Shown here in pieces: positions 16,120 to 28,688 of a stretch of DNA of 64,000 nt. The notes beneath the pieces were generated by a model. It saw only the letters and a list, made by a program, of their open reading frames with translations, had not been told where the DNA came from and did no database searches. The position numbers were made by a program, and so were the translations under genes. Positions within the stretch are counted from its first letter, which is position 1, and each line of letters opens with the position of its first letter. Origin of the DNA: Rotaria macrura (lineage: Eukaryota; Rotifera; Eurotatoria; Philodinida; Philodinidae); NCBI GenBank assembly GCA_900239685.1, contig OENT01000567.1:1-64000 (forward strand), given 5' to 3'.

Positions 16120-17504
16120 GCGTCTCACGAAACCTGTCACATTACTCTCAAGTAGATGTGTGTTGTGTTATCTTCTATGTTCGTTCGGGTAATTCTAAAC
16201 GATGTAGATGTATACGAGCACGATTTGTGACAGTTTCGCTTCGTATACTTGAACAAAATAATAGAAAAGCGACAGGTTGTTCATCATGACGCAATATCCT
16301 CTCCTATTTCAAGCGTGAATCTTGTCGATTTATTTTTTTAATCCTAATGCAAGTATGTATGTGAAAACGATGAACTATAATTTGTATATATATGTATATA
16401 TATATGTTCAATTCTCACTGCCTTTTAGATTAAATTGTTGAAAAAACAAATCGATGCTAGACCATATGAATTTAGTCAAATAGCTTGAAGGGTTTCCGTT
16501 TTGTTGACCATCATCTCAATTATCATGTCTTCTTTTTCTCTTTTGTTGAATAGTTCCGCTTTTTACACTTGTTTGACCATGACCTTAACACGAGTGGTTA
16601 GCACCATATGAATGACCAACGGCGAAAGAATCGATTACACACCCCGCCGTCTATACTAGCCGTTCATCATCAACATCGATTATAATCTAAAAAAAAAGAC
16701 CCGTAATGCTTAATCTGTTCATCATCGGACAATGCTATTAGTGGCATTTCCAGTTGTACTAGTCAATGATTATATGAATCCTCAATAGAGCGTTCCTTTC
16801 ATTTCATCTACATTTTGTATTCATCAAATCGACACGAGCACGCATACATACATACATGTATATATATACACATGCACGCAACCAATAATACTAGGTAATC
16901 GTCAGTGTCTCCTCTTGCAATTTTCTTTTTCTTGTTTCAATAATAAGTTACTCTCGATTATTCAATGCGCATGTCTTTCGATTTTTTTCTTTTTACTCTC
17001 CGGCATTATTTTCATACATTCATCAAATCACTGTTGTTGTTGAAAGATCAACAATGCATATAGACTCTTCACTACTCTATTGACTCCTATATCCGTCAGT
17101 GTGCATACGTTTCTTCATCATTAATTTCTAATCATTCTTGATACACATATGCATACATATATATATCGCTTATATAAAAACAAAGGAAAAGGGTGGAGAG
17201 GACAGTATGTTGTTGTTAGGGTTGTAGTATGATGTTTCATAGAAATGTCAAATATGCGACATCATTTCTAATGAGAAAGTCTCGCAATGTGAGACATTAT
17301 AAGAGAAGTTAATCTATTCTCATTCACTTTTATTTTTATTGTTATGTCTTTCCTATTTCTTTCAAACATGATATTGATTGATGAATACGAGATGGTGCTT
17401 TAATACACCTGTAATTTCTCTTTCGACATTCACAAAAAAGAAAAAGGAGAGAGAAATCCTCTTGAATACATCGTTGATTTCATTCATATTTCTTTTTCTA
17501 GATA

Positions 17505-20404
17505 ATGTTTCACTATTATATTTTTTTTCTATTCTTCTTCTCAATAAAATCTTGTCCATTGAAAACAGTTGATAGTCGTTCTGGTTGTTATTGTGGCATT
17601 GAAATCGATGGTACGAATTATATTCAATGTCAACCATACTCTATTGAAATCATTCCAGAATTTACTCGTTCGTATATTTATGATAAATTAAATTTATCAA
17701 CTAATTTTATTCGAAATATATCACGTAATTCATTTAATCAATTAAAAGTCAAAAGAATATATGTTCAACAAAATCTAATTGAATTTATTGATAAACAATC
17801 ATTTGATAATAGTGTACTTAATTATTTAGAAGAACTACATATTGATGTATTACATAATGGTAGTTTAGAATTTCTTTGCTATGGCACGTGGCAAAAACTT
17901 CGTATACTTGAATTATCAGGTTTTAATTTAAATCAATATCAAATGTGTTTTGAAAAATTTCATCGTCTTGAAAAATTAGTTATCAAAAATTCAATAATAA
18001 ACGTTTTATCATCCTATTTATATCAACTTCCATATCTACATGAATTATCATTGATTAATAATCGAATTGAATATTTAAATTTCGATAATGATCTTTTAAC
18101 ACTATCATCATCATCATCGATTAAAATATTTAATTTAACGTCTAATCAACTTCGAACGATACCAAATGATTTATTTCAACGAATGCCCTTATTACAAATC
18201 CTTGATCTTTCTCGTAATCTTATTGAAACATTACCGATCATTGATCAAATAAGTTTATCAAATATCAATTTGAGTTATAACTTAATAAATTATATTCATT
18301 TAAATGATAATCAAAATAACTATGATTTATCATTTAATCCTATATGTACATTAGAAAAAAGTGAATCGAAAAGAAATTTATTTTTAAAAAATATTACTCA
18401 ACTACATTGTGATTGTCGTTTAGCATATTATCTTAATGTAAATCTAATGAATAAATCAAATATTATAGGAATTCGTCAACCATTTGATAAGGAGACAACA
18501 TGCTCAACGCCGAGCTCAGTTCATGGACTATTTTTAAAAGATTTAACATATGAACATTTACTTTCAACATGTTCAGATGAACTACCTTCTCATTGTAGAG
18601 AAGTTAATTTTGCTCAAGAAATTCTAAAATTTACAAACGATATCATGGAGACCACCACTACCACCATCACTACGATATCAACAACACGAATGACGACTCA
18701 GGGTACGTATACGCACTCTAAACTCAATGATAAGTGTAATCAACTGTATTTGGATTCTGATTTCACGTTTAGTGAGATATATAGTTCTGGAATGAGATAT
18801 GATGGAATTTCATATCATTAAACACACACAAGCAAGATTTCTTATATCATCTTCGAGCTGCTTCGTCTTGAACGTTCACAACTTATGAAAATATTCTTAT
18901 ATCTACATCGAATACTCTAATCACGCTTAATTAGTTAAATATCTACATAGATGAAAAGTTTTAGTACTATGATATAATGTGCGCATCTAGATCTTTTAAA
19001 TGGAGGCACTTGCGAAATTATGTAGTTGCTGCACATGTGTTCGATGAGGATCTGGCATTCTAGTGATTATTAACATTCCGAATTTTTTTTAGTTCTATAC
19101 GAATCTTGATAACATAGAAAATAGTGATTCCTCTACATAGAATCATAGAGAAATAAATCATTTACACGCGCACTGATGTTACAAATCAACATTTGGAATA
19201 TTTCTGAAGACAATGAAAATCTCGTAGTTCTATTGATGTGAAGTAATATTTTCATAAGAATCCAGTACCCCATTCAATCCAATTATCATATTTCCTTTCT
19301 ATTCCATATGAAATGATGAAAAGATACTTTAGCAACTATCTTTTTCTTCTAGTAAATGACGTTATTCAAAAGTCATTGAATCATCCGGACGTCTCATCCT
19401 TTCGTCTAACATCATTTTATACAACTTATGAAAATAATAGTTTAATCATCTATTGGGACTTTGATCCTATATTCTCGTTGAATTATATAAGACTCATTAA
19501 ATTTCAAATTATTCTTGAACAAGAATCTTCGTCAAATACACAAACCATTCGTCGTAGTGGTTTTATATCACCATATCTTAAACAATATATCATTCATCAT
19601 ATACCATCAAATAAAAACTATTATGTTTGTTTACTATTAACACGATCTTCTTTTGGTACAGATAAATACTGTCGAGAAGCAAGAACAATAGTAAGAATAA
19701 CGACAACAACAAAAACAACAACAGCAACAATAGCAGCAGCAACTATATCTAATACAAATCTATCTAAACAAACATTTGTTCACATGCTGATTACCAATCG
19801 TTCCATTGTATTTGGTTTTCTATTTGGTACAATTTTAACTACGGGTCTCCTACTGACTTTAGCCTTTCTATGTCATCTACGATCGAAACGACAATCCTAT
19901 CAACGTGCGGTATCATCATCGCTATGTCATCATCGTCATTATACTCCTCGTCAACAACCGAAAAATTATTTATATGTCGATAGGAATGATGATGATGGAA
20001 CCTATTCGAATTCAATATTTTCATCATCGTCATCATCAAAACTCAATCATTTTAGAAGAAACCATCATGAAACATGTTTTCCGCCATTAACATCAGGTCA
20101 ATCATGGTATCGACGTGGTTTAACACAGTTGCCCATTGCACCCCTGCAACCCAATTGTTGTTTTCATCATCATCATACTCCAGATACAACGATAAGTAGT
20201 AGTACAACAACACGACGCATCACATCACTATCCTCCCAATATGGTAGTGAAGTCGATAAAGACCATACGACATCAACATCAATAATGAGTAGTGCCAGCT
20301 CAGATGATCAATCGAACAATAGTCCAGCTAAACACGTCTATGAAGAACTTGCAGACGAAACGACAATGCTAAGACTCAATGATACAAACGATCGATTTCT
20401 CTGA
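17505..20404 (+). CDS. LRR and FN3-like single-pass membrane receptor
   Basis: Two exons, 17505-18702 and 19353-20404, joined in phase 1 across a 650 bp GT-AG intron (donor GTACGT, acceptor TTCTTCTAG), give 749 aa. In order: a hydrophobic signal peptide (MFHYYIFFLFFF...), a cysteine-rich LRR N-cap (CYCGIEIDG), about six to eight leucine-rich repeats (for example LQILDLSRNLIETLP), an LRR C-cap with the usual CDC pair (QLHCDCRLAYY), a Thr-rich linker, an FN3-like beta domain (about residues 410-530), a second Thr-rich stretch, and one transmembrane helix (SIVFGFLFGTILTTGLLLTL). The cytoplasmic tail of about 180 aa is rich in Ser and His. The plan matches neuronal LRR adhesion receptors; ligand and function are unknown. 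The start was chosen because it gives the signal peptide. Confidence 0.82.
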
Positions 20405-21185
20405 TCGTTCTTCTGTTCTTGTAGATGTCACAATCTTATGTTTGTTTCTTGTTTTTGTCTGTGTCTTATTTAAAGTATTTTATTCAAAATTAGATAGCAT
20501 CTCGCTTACGTCGACAATGAAAAATTATGTGCGAGACAATTCTCGACCTTGTAATCTTTAATTTTGAATTAAATCTTTTTGAATAAGATGTCTGCAACTT
20601 GACTTATTGATCCTATTGTTACAAGGATACATATGTATGTAACAATGTCTACCAGCTTTCTTTCGACAAACATGTGGTGCATAAGTTATTTTCTTTCTGG
20701 ACACCACACAATCAGACCTATTCTTAGATTAATTAACTTTTTATTGTGATGAACAATGCATAGAATGAATACGATATTTGAAATAGAACAGGTCTGCTTT
20801 CTCATATCAGTAAAGCACAACTGAGCTTTTGCTATTAGGTAGAACTTATCGGGTTCATATTTTCGATCACGAGTATCCTAACTAACACATGCTTTTGATC
20901 CTGTTCGCAAACTTTTCTAGTCAACGTTAAGGGGTGGTCAAGAAGATGAACGATCAGTTTTTTCAAGTTTTTTCTATTCGATGACTGGTAGGCTTTAGAC
21001 GTTTCTAAAAAAGGAACAGACATCAAAAACAACACCTCGTAAGAAATTCTTTGTTCTTTCAATAGACTCTATATCAATTAGTTAGTAGAGAATATCGAAA
21101 ATGATGTAAACAAGGACGACAAAACTTGAAGTTTAGTAGAAACAATTGTCGAAAGTTTTGCTACTCGAAGTCGAGATCAGGGATA
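20405..21185. other. Intergenic, convergent 3' ends
   Basis: Spacer between the LRR receptor (+) and the TLDc gene (-), which converge here. I see no gene; the short frames inside it have no coding character. Confidence 0.6.
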
Positions 21186-22097
21186 TCATATGTTTTCTCG
21201 ACGATATACTTCAATATCTGCCGTTATGAAATTCGTAGAGCCAGTGAATGTAAGATAACCTTTACCAGTGGAATCAGTATAATTCGAAGGAAATTTGATA
21301 AAACTTTGCGAGTTCATATTACTGTTGGGATAAATACAGATATCATATTGACCAAATGTAGGTCCCATAGAATTAGGTACTATGGCATTTTCACCTGTTG
21401 ATTTTATTTTATATTTCGTAGGAGCAATACCATATGGATTGTTTAATGTAAACAGAAATGCAGCTCGATCTGCTAAACCCGATTTAACTCCATGGTGAAA
21501 ATTCCAACTGACGGATGTATATCCACCGAATAGATAATTGTCCAAAGATTGAATAACAGTCATCGTTGGACCTTGACTATCACAACAGCGATGAAAATCA
21601 TCAATGGAAAAACCATCTTTTGTAGCTTTATACAGCAAATTCCATTTTTGATGTTCATTTCCATAAAATTTATTTAATTGTAATTGATCTTCTTGAGTTA
21701 AAACCGTACCACCAACAAATAATTGTTTAGGAGTTGATGCATTAACATTTAGTTTCGGTGATGTATCAGCGACAACGCGAAGTACAGTTGACCAATCAAT
21801 TGGCGTTATGCTCAATCGAATATGCGGTACATGAGAATTCCAGTCTACTTGAAAAGTTCTAATTTTTGAATTCAAGTATTCGAGAGTATTATCAATACTA
21901 TTACGTCGTCGGAATTCATTCAAATCTCTTCCAAGACCCAAATTACTTGATGCCATTAGTGTATTAATACGTTGTCGAGCATGATCAGCTGCTTGCTTAA
22001 CAAGTATCAAAGTTCCACGTTCCCATTCATCGACTTCATCGAGAAGAATTCCAGATTGAGAACGACTTGACATTGAGGAACGCCGAGGTTTGTTCAT
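21186..22097 (-). CDS. TLDc-domain protein
   Basis: A single-exon frame of 303 aa from the ATG at 22097. The frame stays open further upstream, but a TTTTATTAG acceptor lies just before this ATG, so the upstream part is probably intron or outron. The N-terminal half (about residues 20-110) is basic and helical, perhaps coiled coil. The C-terminal half (about residues 135-300) matches the TLDc fold: FVGGTVLTQEDQ, then KWNLLYKATKDGFS, FHRCCDSQGPTMTVI and LFGGYTSVSW, closing with a beta-rich end. TLDc proteins such as OXR1, NCOA7 and TLDC1 bind the V-ATPase or act in oxidative-stress defence. Many invertebrate single-TLDc proteins with a helical N-terminus have no assigned role, and this one falls in that group. 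Confidence 0.8.
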   Translation of the reverse strand: MNKPRRSSMSSRSQSGILLDEVDEWERGTLILVKQAADHARQRINTLMASSNLGLGRDLNEFRRRNSIDNTLEYLNSKIRTFQVDWNSHVPHIRLSITPIDWSTVLRVVADTSPKLNVNASTPKQLFVGGTVLTQEDQLQLNKFYGNEHQKWNLLYKATKDGFSIDDFHRCCDSQGPTMTVIQSLDNYLFGGYTSVSWNFHHGVKSGLADRAAFLFTLNNPYGIAPTKYKIKSTGENAIVPNSMGPTFGQYDICIYPNSNMNSQSFIKFPSNYTDSTGKGYLTFTGSTNFITADIEVYRRENI

Positions 22098-24293
22098 TTT
22101 TTTTTCTAATAAAATACGCGGCAAAAGAATTACTTGGATCAATATCGTGAAGCAACGAAAAATGTAGCGCCGATAGAAACGATTCAAATATGAAGGAGCA
22201 AAATGATGTTTGTGCTCCTATACTGCTTGACAAACATTAAGAATGAGACGGATTTTGTTTTTTCTCTACAAGACAGCCTAGTTTTTTCTTTTCAATAAGA
22301 CAAAAAATACTACTTTACATAGAATTTCTCATAATAATATTGTGTCACCGATGATTAATTTCATTGGAAGTTTTTGCTTATTCAAAGAAATTACTTCTAG
22401 TTCTTCTTTTTAATTGAATTAGATTGTTTGCAATTCGCAAAAAGAATCTTTCAATCGATACTATAGTCCTGTGCCATGAAGGAATCGTGAGGACATACTT
22501 GGTAATCTGATGATTCGACTATCATGCAGAAATGCTTATTTTATCAACGACGTAATAGAAAGAGCTGCAATTGTGCTGCATCTGATTCGCAGCTTCACAT
22601 TTAACAGATGATTCCATTCCATAAATTAATGCATCCTAAATCTTTTACCACATCAACTTGTTAGAATACAGTGATGAAAATCGTCTACATTTCCCATGTG
22701 TTCAATATTCGTACTTTTACAGTTGACCTATCTGACTGCAAGTGTTACGTGTACCCATGTGAAAACTCTAATCGATATTTCAAGACTCATGCATTCACAA
22801 TTGGGTGTACATTCATCTACAAACTCTGAAATTTTCGTCTCTAAATAAAAAGTAACATCCACCGAGTGTGGATGTCGATGAAGATAAGACCCAAACTCTC
22901 ATCAATACTAATTAGTCGGTTGTTTTTGATCTTGTTGACTTTGACTACTATGAAATTGTCGAATGTCGTCAAGTTTACCGAAAATGTTCGAAAACTGACG
23001 CATGTAGTTTTATTTCACCTATTTTATGTTGAATAAGATAAAGCAATTGATCTATTTCGTTAATTAACAAAATACAGCGGCTTGCAGATAACGTGTTCTC
23101 TGCGATATTCACTGAGTTACCACAGAAAACTTAGGGTATTTGTAAAACACGCGAACACCCGGGAAATCAAGAGCTGGTAGGACCAGTAAATAGACCTTGT
23201 TGAGTCAATTCTACAAACACACATCATCACCGGATGTAGTTAAAAAAGTAGAAAAACTTTTCCAATTTAGACTGTTTACTTTTTCAATCCAGGAACACCC
23301 ACGGACGTGGGTTGAGTAGAATCTAATCGAAAATTCTATCGAGAAGGAATGATCGACGCTGATACCATCCTTGTTTAACACACCACATATATGGCCTTGT
23401 AAATGTTCGACTAGGGTTGAGATTCAAGCATGTGCGACAAAATCGATGTTTTCTTTCTAACTCGCTCGTTGTTGAAAACTATAACAGTAAATGAGTGATA
23501 GTCAATTTGGTACCGAATTCAACTTGTTAAAATTGTTCTTGGCTTGTTTTCATTCCGTTGATTCCCATGAATGCTGGGAGTTTGCTTCGAAATAAGCGAG
23601 AAACTATATGAGAATATCAAATGAACTATCGTAGTTTGATAGGGATGCTAGCAAAAAATAGATAATACTTTCTTTAAGATTTGCTCCTCGTTGTAGTGCA
23701 AACAGAACATGCAACTTCTTTTTTTGCATATTATTTGTCAAGCGAGCCGAAAACTGTTCTTCCAATTGCATATGACTATACGACTAAACAGAGCGAGCGA
23801 CGTAGTAGTAAAAGTGAAAGAGGAAAGACGAGTATGAACTGAAATATCGTTCAACATAATCCAACAATGCGAAATATCATTCATATGACGATCGATTCAA
23901 AGTAGTAAGCATTCGTTGAGCATGAGGGTTGTGTTCTATTGTATGCTGTTTGAAATACGTTTAGCATCGGCAATCAGTGTATTTGATGAGATGGTGTTTG
24001 TGAATGACTGTCCAAGTAATTGGTAGTCATCTTTTGGTTTTGGTGAGGTTTATTGAGAATGACAGCGCTATGATGCTTACTGAAACATGCTAAATAAAAC
24101 TAAACATAGGAATGTTTGGTATTGGAAAATAAGTTATACTATGGAATGAATGATTGGTGTTGCAAGTTGTAGGAAGTGCTAGCTGTAAATAATGAAGTTT
24201 GCCTGAATTCCGTGTAAAGTTCGAGTGAAGAAAGATTTTCATGTTAGTTTTTGAATGAAAGTGATGGCTCCCGTTTCTGTAAAGAAACGGAAG
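22098..24293. other. Intergenic spacer
   Basis: About 2.2 kb between the TLDc gene and the U2 snRNA, with no supported gene. A short perfect palindrome, CCCACG-GA-CGTGGG, lies near 23,300; its role is unknown. Confidence 0.5.
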
Positions 24294-24483
24294 TGGACCG
24301 AGCTCGACGGCACTGCAGTGTCGAAACGATCCGTGGCACGGGTCCGAGTGAACTCTGGGTATCCCGACCGATGTCCAAAAATCCGCTTGAAAGAGCCTGG
24401 ACCCAATGGGCCCAGCGCCGGCTTTCAAACCGACGAGAACAGATACTACACTTTGATCTTAGCCGAAAAGGCCGAGAAGCGAT
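24294..24483 (-). ncRNA. U2: U2 spliceosomal snRNA
   Basis: Read on the minus strand from 24483, the RNA begins ATCGCTTCTCGGCCTTT and contains the universal U2 block GCTAAGATCAAAGTGTAG, including the branch-point-binding GTAGTA. An Sm-type site (GGATTTTTGGA) follows near position 110 of the RNA. The last stem carries the stem-loop IV motif CTGCAGTGCC. The length to the end of that stem is about 190 nt, as in other animals. Stems IIa, IIb and IIc are GC-rich and differ from the vertebrate sequence but keep full pairing, which argues for a working gene. U2 pairs with the intron branch point in the spliceosome. A TATATAAA-like sequence lies about 50-60 bp upstream. The 3' end is estimated to within a few bases. 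Confidence 0.93.
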
Positions 24484-24889
24484 AACTGTTTCACATTTAA
24501 TGGAAGCGAGAGCGATGCTTTGTCTTTACACATTTTATATAGGCATGCGAGATACGCAGTACGACAAGCATAAGAACGAGAAAATTGTTGGAGAGCACCT
24601 GTGAATGCAGCAGGTTTATCTACACAACGGTTAGCAGTATTTGGCACGTTGATTGATTCTTTTCTTCCTATTTCAATCTGACGCTGGAATCAGTGTCAGT
24701 CGTCGTCATGGAGGTTATGTTGCTGAGAATCATAGGTGGAAGCTTTTGGTTTCTTTAAATTCTTACATTTACTCATAGCGTGATAAAAGTTTTGAATGGA
24801 AAATACTCAGAAAAGCTATTTTCACAATTTGGTCATCATGTTCGTGAAAATGCGTGCGTTATGTCAAAATTTATTATTCTATTAAGGCT

Positions 24890-26985
24890 GGAGATGAGGT
24901 TAAAGCGACTCGTTTTCAAGTCATGGATGAAAGATTCATAGAGGGAGAATATTTTTCTACCTGAGATATTGTTTCCTTTCCTTAAGAAATCGAACATACT
25001 GATCCAAAAAGAGTCAAGGGAAAATTATTAGCTGAGAAATTGTTTTTCGGTATTTATAATCGATGGCTTCAAGGGATTGTGCCCTATGAATTTAAAGCAG
25101 GATTAGATTATCGTGTGAAATAGAATGTATTGAGTGCTATTGAACATTGGCATGAAAAACCTGCATTCGTTTTGAACAGTATAATACAACCAGTCATTGG
25201 AATATTCGTGGAAAAGTAATCATTGAGGATACTGGAACAGAATGTGCAACATTTTTTGGTTATCAACCATCTTCGAATGGTTTTTTTTCTCGTTTCATCC
25301 ACTTTATTTACCGGCCTATTGTCCACTTGGTTCAGCTATTCATGAATTAGGTCATGTTATTGGTTTTTATCATGAGATCGTTCGTATGGATCGGGAAAAA
25401 TAGATAAATATTCATTTTCATCTAATGTCAGTAAGTGAAACCACACAATATGACCTAATGCTTAATGCAGTGCATGATTATTATGGTCAACCTTATGATC
25501 TTGGATCCATTATGGATTATTATCCGACGAATGCCATGACAGCGCGTGACAGTCGACGTACTTTCCTCATGGGTCAACGTGCAAGATTATCGTATCTTGA
25601 TTGGAAATTAGCCAATTTAGGTTATCACTGTGGCGATAATTGTAATCCAAAGTCAATATGTGAAAATGAATGTTAATGTTAATCAATATTGTCGATATGC
25701 ATGCCCATATGGTTTTTATGGTGACTAACGTAATCTACTTCCAGGCTACATAGCAACATCTTGGCGTCATTCCCAAAACGATTGATATTTTAAAACGGTA
25801 GAAGTAGACAACGTAAAAATGATAACAACAACTACAACAATAGCCACGATAACGACAAGAGTATCACTATTAAAAACATCGAAAAGTGAAATATTCAGTG
25901 ATAATGGTATTCGATGGCTTGAATGCAATGATTGGTCTAATTGCAGTGGAACTTGCGGTAGTGGAGTATGTTCACGTAGCCGTGTATGTTCTAATACAGA
26001 TATCGATGGTAGTTCGGAATCTTGTTCATTTTTAAGAGGTGGTCCATGAAAAATAGAATCCTGTCGAAACCCAGATTGTAGGCAATCTGATATTATGATG
26101 AGTTGTACATTCGATCTACCTAATGAGTTATGTCCAATAAGAATTTCTAATGATTGGCAAATACAAGAAGTTATGCATTCGGATCAAGTTCGACCTATTA
26201 GTGATCATACACGTGGAGATGGAAAATATCTTGTTATTATTGGAAGTACAGATCGGTTAAATGATTCACAACAATTTCAATTAGGTCCATTTACTTCTTT
26301 GAAATCATCGAATGAAAATAATCATTGTTTACAATGTTGGTATTCCATACATGGACAAGGCATTGGTAGACTTATAATTATTTATCACAATATAGATAAT
26401 CATTAGAATGATTCTCCATTGACATTTGATTCGGAAGAACAAGACAAAAACTGGAAACAAAAGCAACGAACAATTTCAAATGGTTTTGCTTATAAACTTA
26501 TTTTCGAATATGAACCAACAGCATCTGAATATAATTATATTGCCATTGATGATACTACTATTATCAATGGAGCATGTTTATCAAAAAAGAATAATATTCA
26601 ACGTCGTCATAAACGACAAACTAACTCAAATTGTAGTCGTGTGTTTGATTTAACAACAATGAATACAATTGAGATACTAACATCACCAAATTTTTATCCT
26701 AAAAATGCCCAATGCTATTATTACATTCGAGCACCACTATCCTATCGAATTATACTTCGATTTACAGATTTCAATTTAGCGACATATAATAGAAATAGTT
26801 GTGATGATTCAGTTGAAATTCTCTATTATCATCTCGGACAGCCAGGTCCGACGTACTGTGGAACAGGTGCTAATTCCAATAATTTACAATTTGCTGGTAT
26901 AAAAAATTATACAATGATTGTTTTTCGATCAGATGAAAATAATGCTGGACGTGGTTTCCGCGCACAAGCGATGCTTGCACAGTAG
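24890..26985 (+). pseudogene. Broken astacin-TSP1-MAM-CUB metalloprotease
   Basis: Domains occur in the order of a secreted astacin-family zinc protease, but the frame is interrupted many times. The mature start RWLQGIVPYEF is near 25,065, then an in-frame TAG near 25,120, a frameshift before IRFEQYNTTSHWN, another before the zinc site SAIHELGHVIGFYHE at about 25,335, and a TAG at about 25,400 just after MDREK. The Met-turn region GSIMDYYPTNAM lies near 25,505. A TSP1 repeat (WSNCSGTCGSGVCSRSRVC, about 25,935-26,090) contains a TGA. A MAM-like domain (26,095-26,590) contains a TAG at 26,404. A CUB domain (26,620-26,985) is intact and ends in TAG. AATAAA follows at about 27,030. With at least five stops and two shifts no protease can be made from it. 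The 3' half is less damaged. Confidence 0.85.
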
Positions 26986-28688
26986 ATTTTTCTTTGTTTT
27001 TTTTTGTTGTTGTTATGATTGTTAATTTATTATGAATAAAAAAAAGAGAGAAATCAAGTGTCAAAAAAAAGAAACCGATCACATACTAATTGCGATGACG
27101 AAATCCGGTGGGTTTATTATTTTTGCAATAATTCTTTTTATATGTTGGTCGCTATCTAGTATGCTAGACGGTTCTCATTTCGTTAGTATGTCTCTTTGTT
27201 CAGTTGAAAGCATGTTTTTGATGGTGCTTTGGAAATATTATGTACAGTAGTTTTCTGGAGGCTTTTCTCAAATGAGGTATCTGTTGTTTTGTGGAACTGC
27301 TTATTTTTATTTGAATGGTTTTTGTTGATATGGATTTTTTTTAGTATGAGCATTCTCCTCGATTGTTTTACGTTTGTGTAATTGCATGATGATATATATC
27401 AGTTTCATGGTGATAAGGCATTGTTTTTGTATTAGATGGCTTGTTTTATTGATTCTCTTAAATGGAAATAGTGTTAAGTGTTAGATCCCTTTTATCCCTT
27501 GAGTTATTATAGTTCGATGGATTGAGTTCTGTTTGTGCGCTCTGATTGACGCTTAACGGGTTATATTTGTGTTATCTTTGTGTAGTGTGGAATACCGTTT
27601 TTTTAACACTATCAGCGGATCTCGTATGCTATCAGAGGTTTTGTTTGCGGTTATATGTCTTGGTCTGTTTTCATTTGATGCGTATTCCCTTGTGTGGTTT
27701 GTGTTGATTATCCGAGCTGTGAGTTCCATAAGTATAGGTAGCTTTCTGGGTTATTCTGAATTTCAAAGATACAATTGATCTCTGATTATAGTAACAACAG
27801 TATGTATTTTATGATCTTGTCTTGAGACGACTGATTGTTATAGATGAATAATGTTACATAGAAGACTGAGTTGTCTGTTCATTAGATCATTTTTTTGCAG
27901 TAATTTTGGTTATTCCTCTTTAAAGAAGTGAATTATACGTTGGGTACACTGCATTATTCTATCAATCTACTCAGATTCTGGCAAATTTTGTTTTCTGCTG
28001 AGGAAATCGAACAAGGGAAATTAATATGATGAATCTCATGATTATTGTAGATTCCAAGTGTTTATGTCCTTATGCACACTGCATCTTGTGTGAACCATCT
28101 ACAGTATGGATTGACGGCGATCAACATCGATTTCAAGTTTTGCTTTGTGCAAAATTTTAATGAATTCCTATATCTATTTACCTTTTTTTACAAGAATTGT
28201 TTTACTACTTCGCTTTTACAGGAAGCATGTAATAAGCTGAGTATTCTCATTCTTAAAATCTTTTTTATGACATTACAATAAATTCATTCTAGTTTATTTA
28301 ATAATTTTGTACATTTAACATGAAGAGATTTTTTTCTGAATGCGAATAAATGTGTCAGAATATACAATGTTCTGGAATAGAAAAACTACGATTAGAAATA
28401 TGTTTGAAAGTTCTCAGTCCTTCTCTCGAGTAGATTAACTTATATACATAATTAATGATAAAAAATAAAAACGGTTGGCTGAAATACACTCATATTTATA
28501 TATGTGCATATAATTGTATTGAAATGTTTAATTCTTACACTAGTAGTCCATAACTAATACAAGAATTTATGTCAGAGAAGTGCTATATCACAAAGAAATG
28601 ATTTAGCCTATGATAAAAATAAATTCAACCATAGAACACGAAATATACAATATGAAAAGAACGTAGAAAATATTTCATGTTTTGTTTC
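26986..28688. other. Intergenic, with G+T-skewed block
   Basis: No gene recognised. From about 27,080 to 27,780 the plus strand is markedly rich in T and G and poor in C, unlike its surroundings. Its frames encode hydrophobic residues with scattered stops. It may be a decayed element or coding remnant. Confidence 0.4.

Larger units (their letters stand above)
1..17504. other. Gene-poor AT-rich region
   Basis: No gene could be supported across this stretch. All open frames are short and read like chance frames in AT-rich DNA. A few segments have coding-like residue composition but no family match I recognise: about 4710-4850 (+, acidic, ends at a TAG), 5272-5580 (-), 7725-7825 (+, behind an AG acceptor) and 8592-8846 (-). 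They could be decayed exons or chance. From about 15 to 17.4 kb the DNA is rich in TA, TTA/TTG and ACATAC microsatellites and is probably upstream or 5' UTR sequence of the LRR gene at 17,505. No tRNA, rRNA or complete transposon was recognised by eye. Confidence 0.5.

Noticed and set aside
22098-22187. Longer start of the TLDc protein with a hydrophobic N-terminus.
   Set aside because: A TTTTATTAG acceptor directly precedes the downstream ATG, and the extension looks like translated intron or UTR.
24251-24604. Open frames of 76-117 codons on both strands.
   Set aside because: They overlap the U2 snRNA; their GC-rich coding look comes from the RNA's stems.
25100-26410. Stop-codon readthrough or a changed genetic code, suggested by in-frame stops in the astacin-like gene together with an unusual eRF1.
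   Set aside because: The stops are of mixed type (TAG and TGA) and frameshifts also occur. Intact genes nearby end normally in TAA, TAG and TGA. A pseudogene explains everything.
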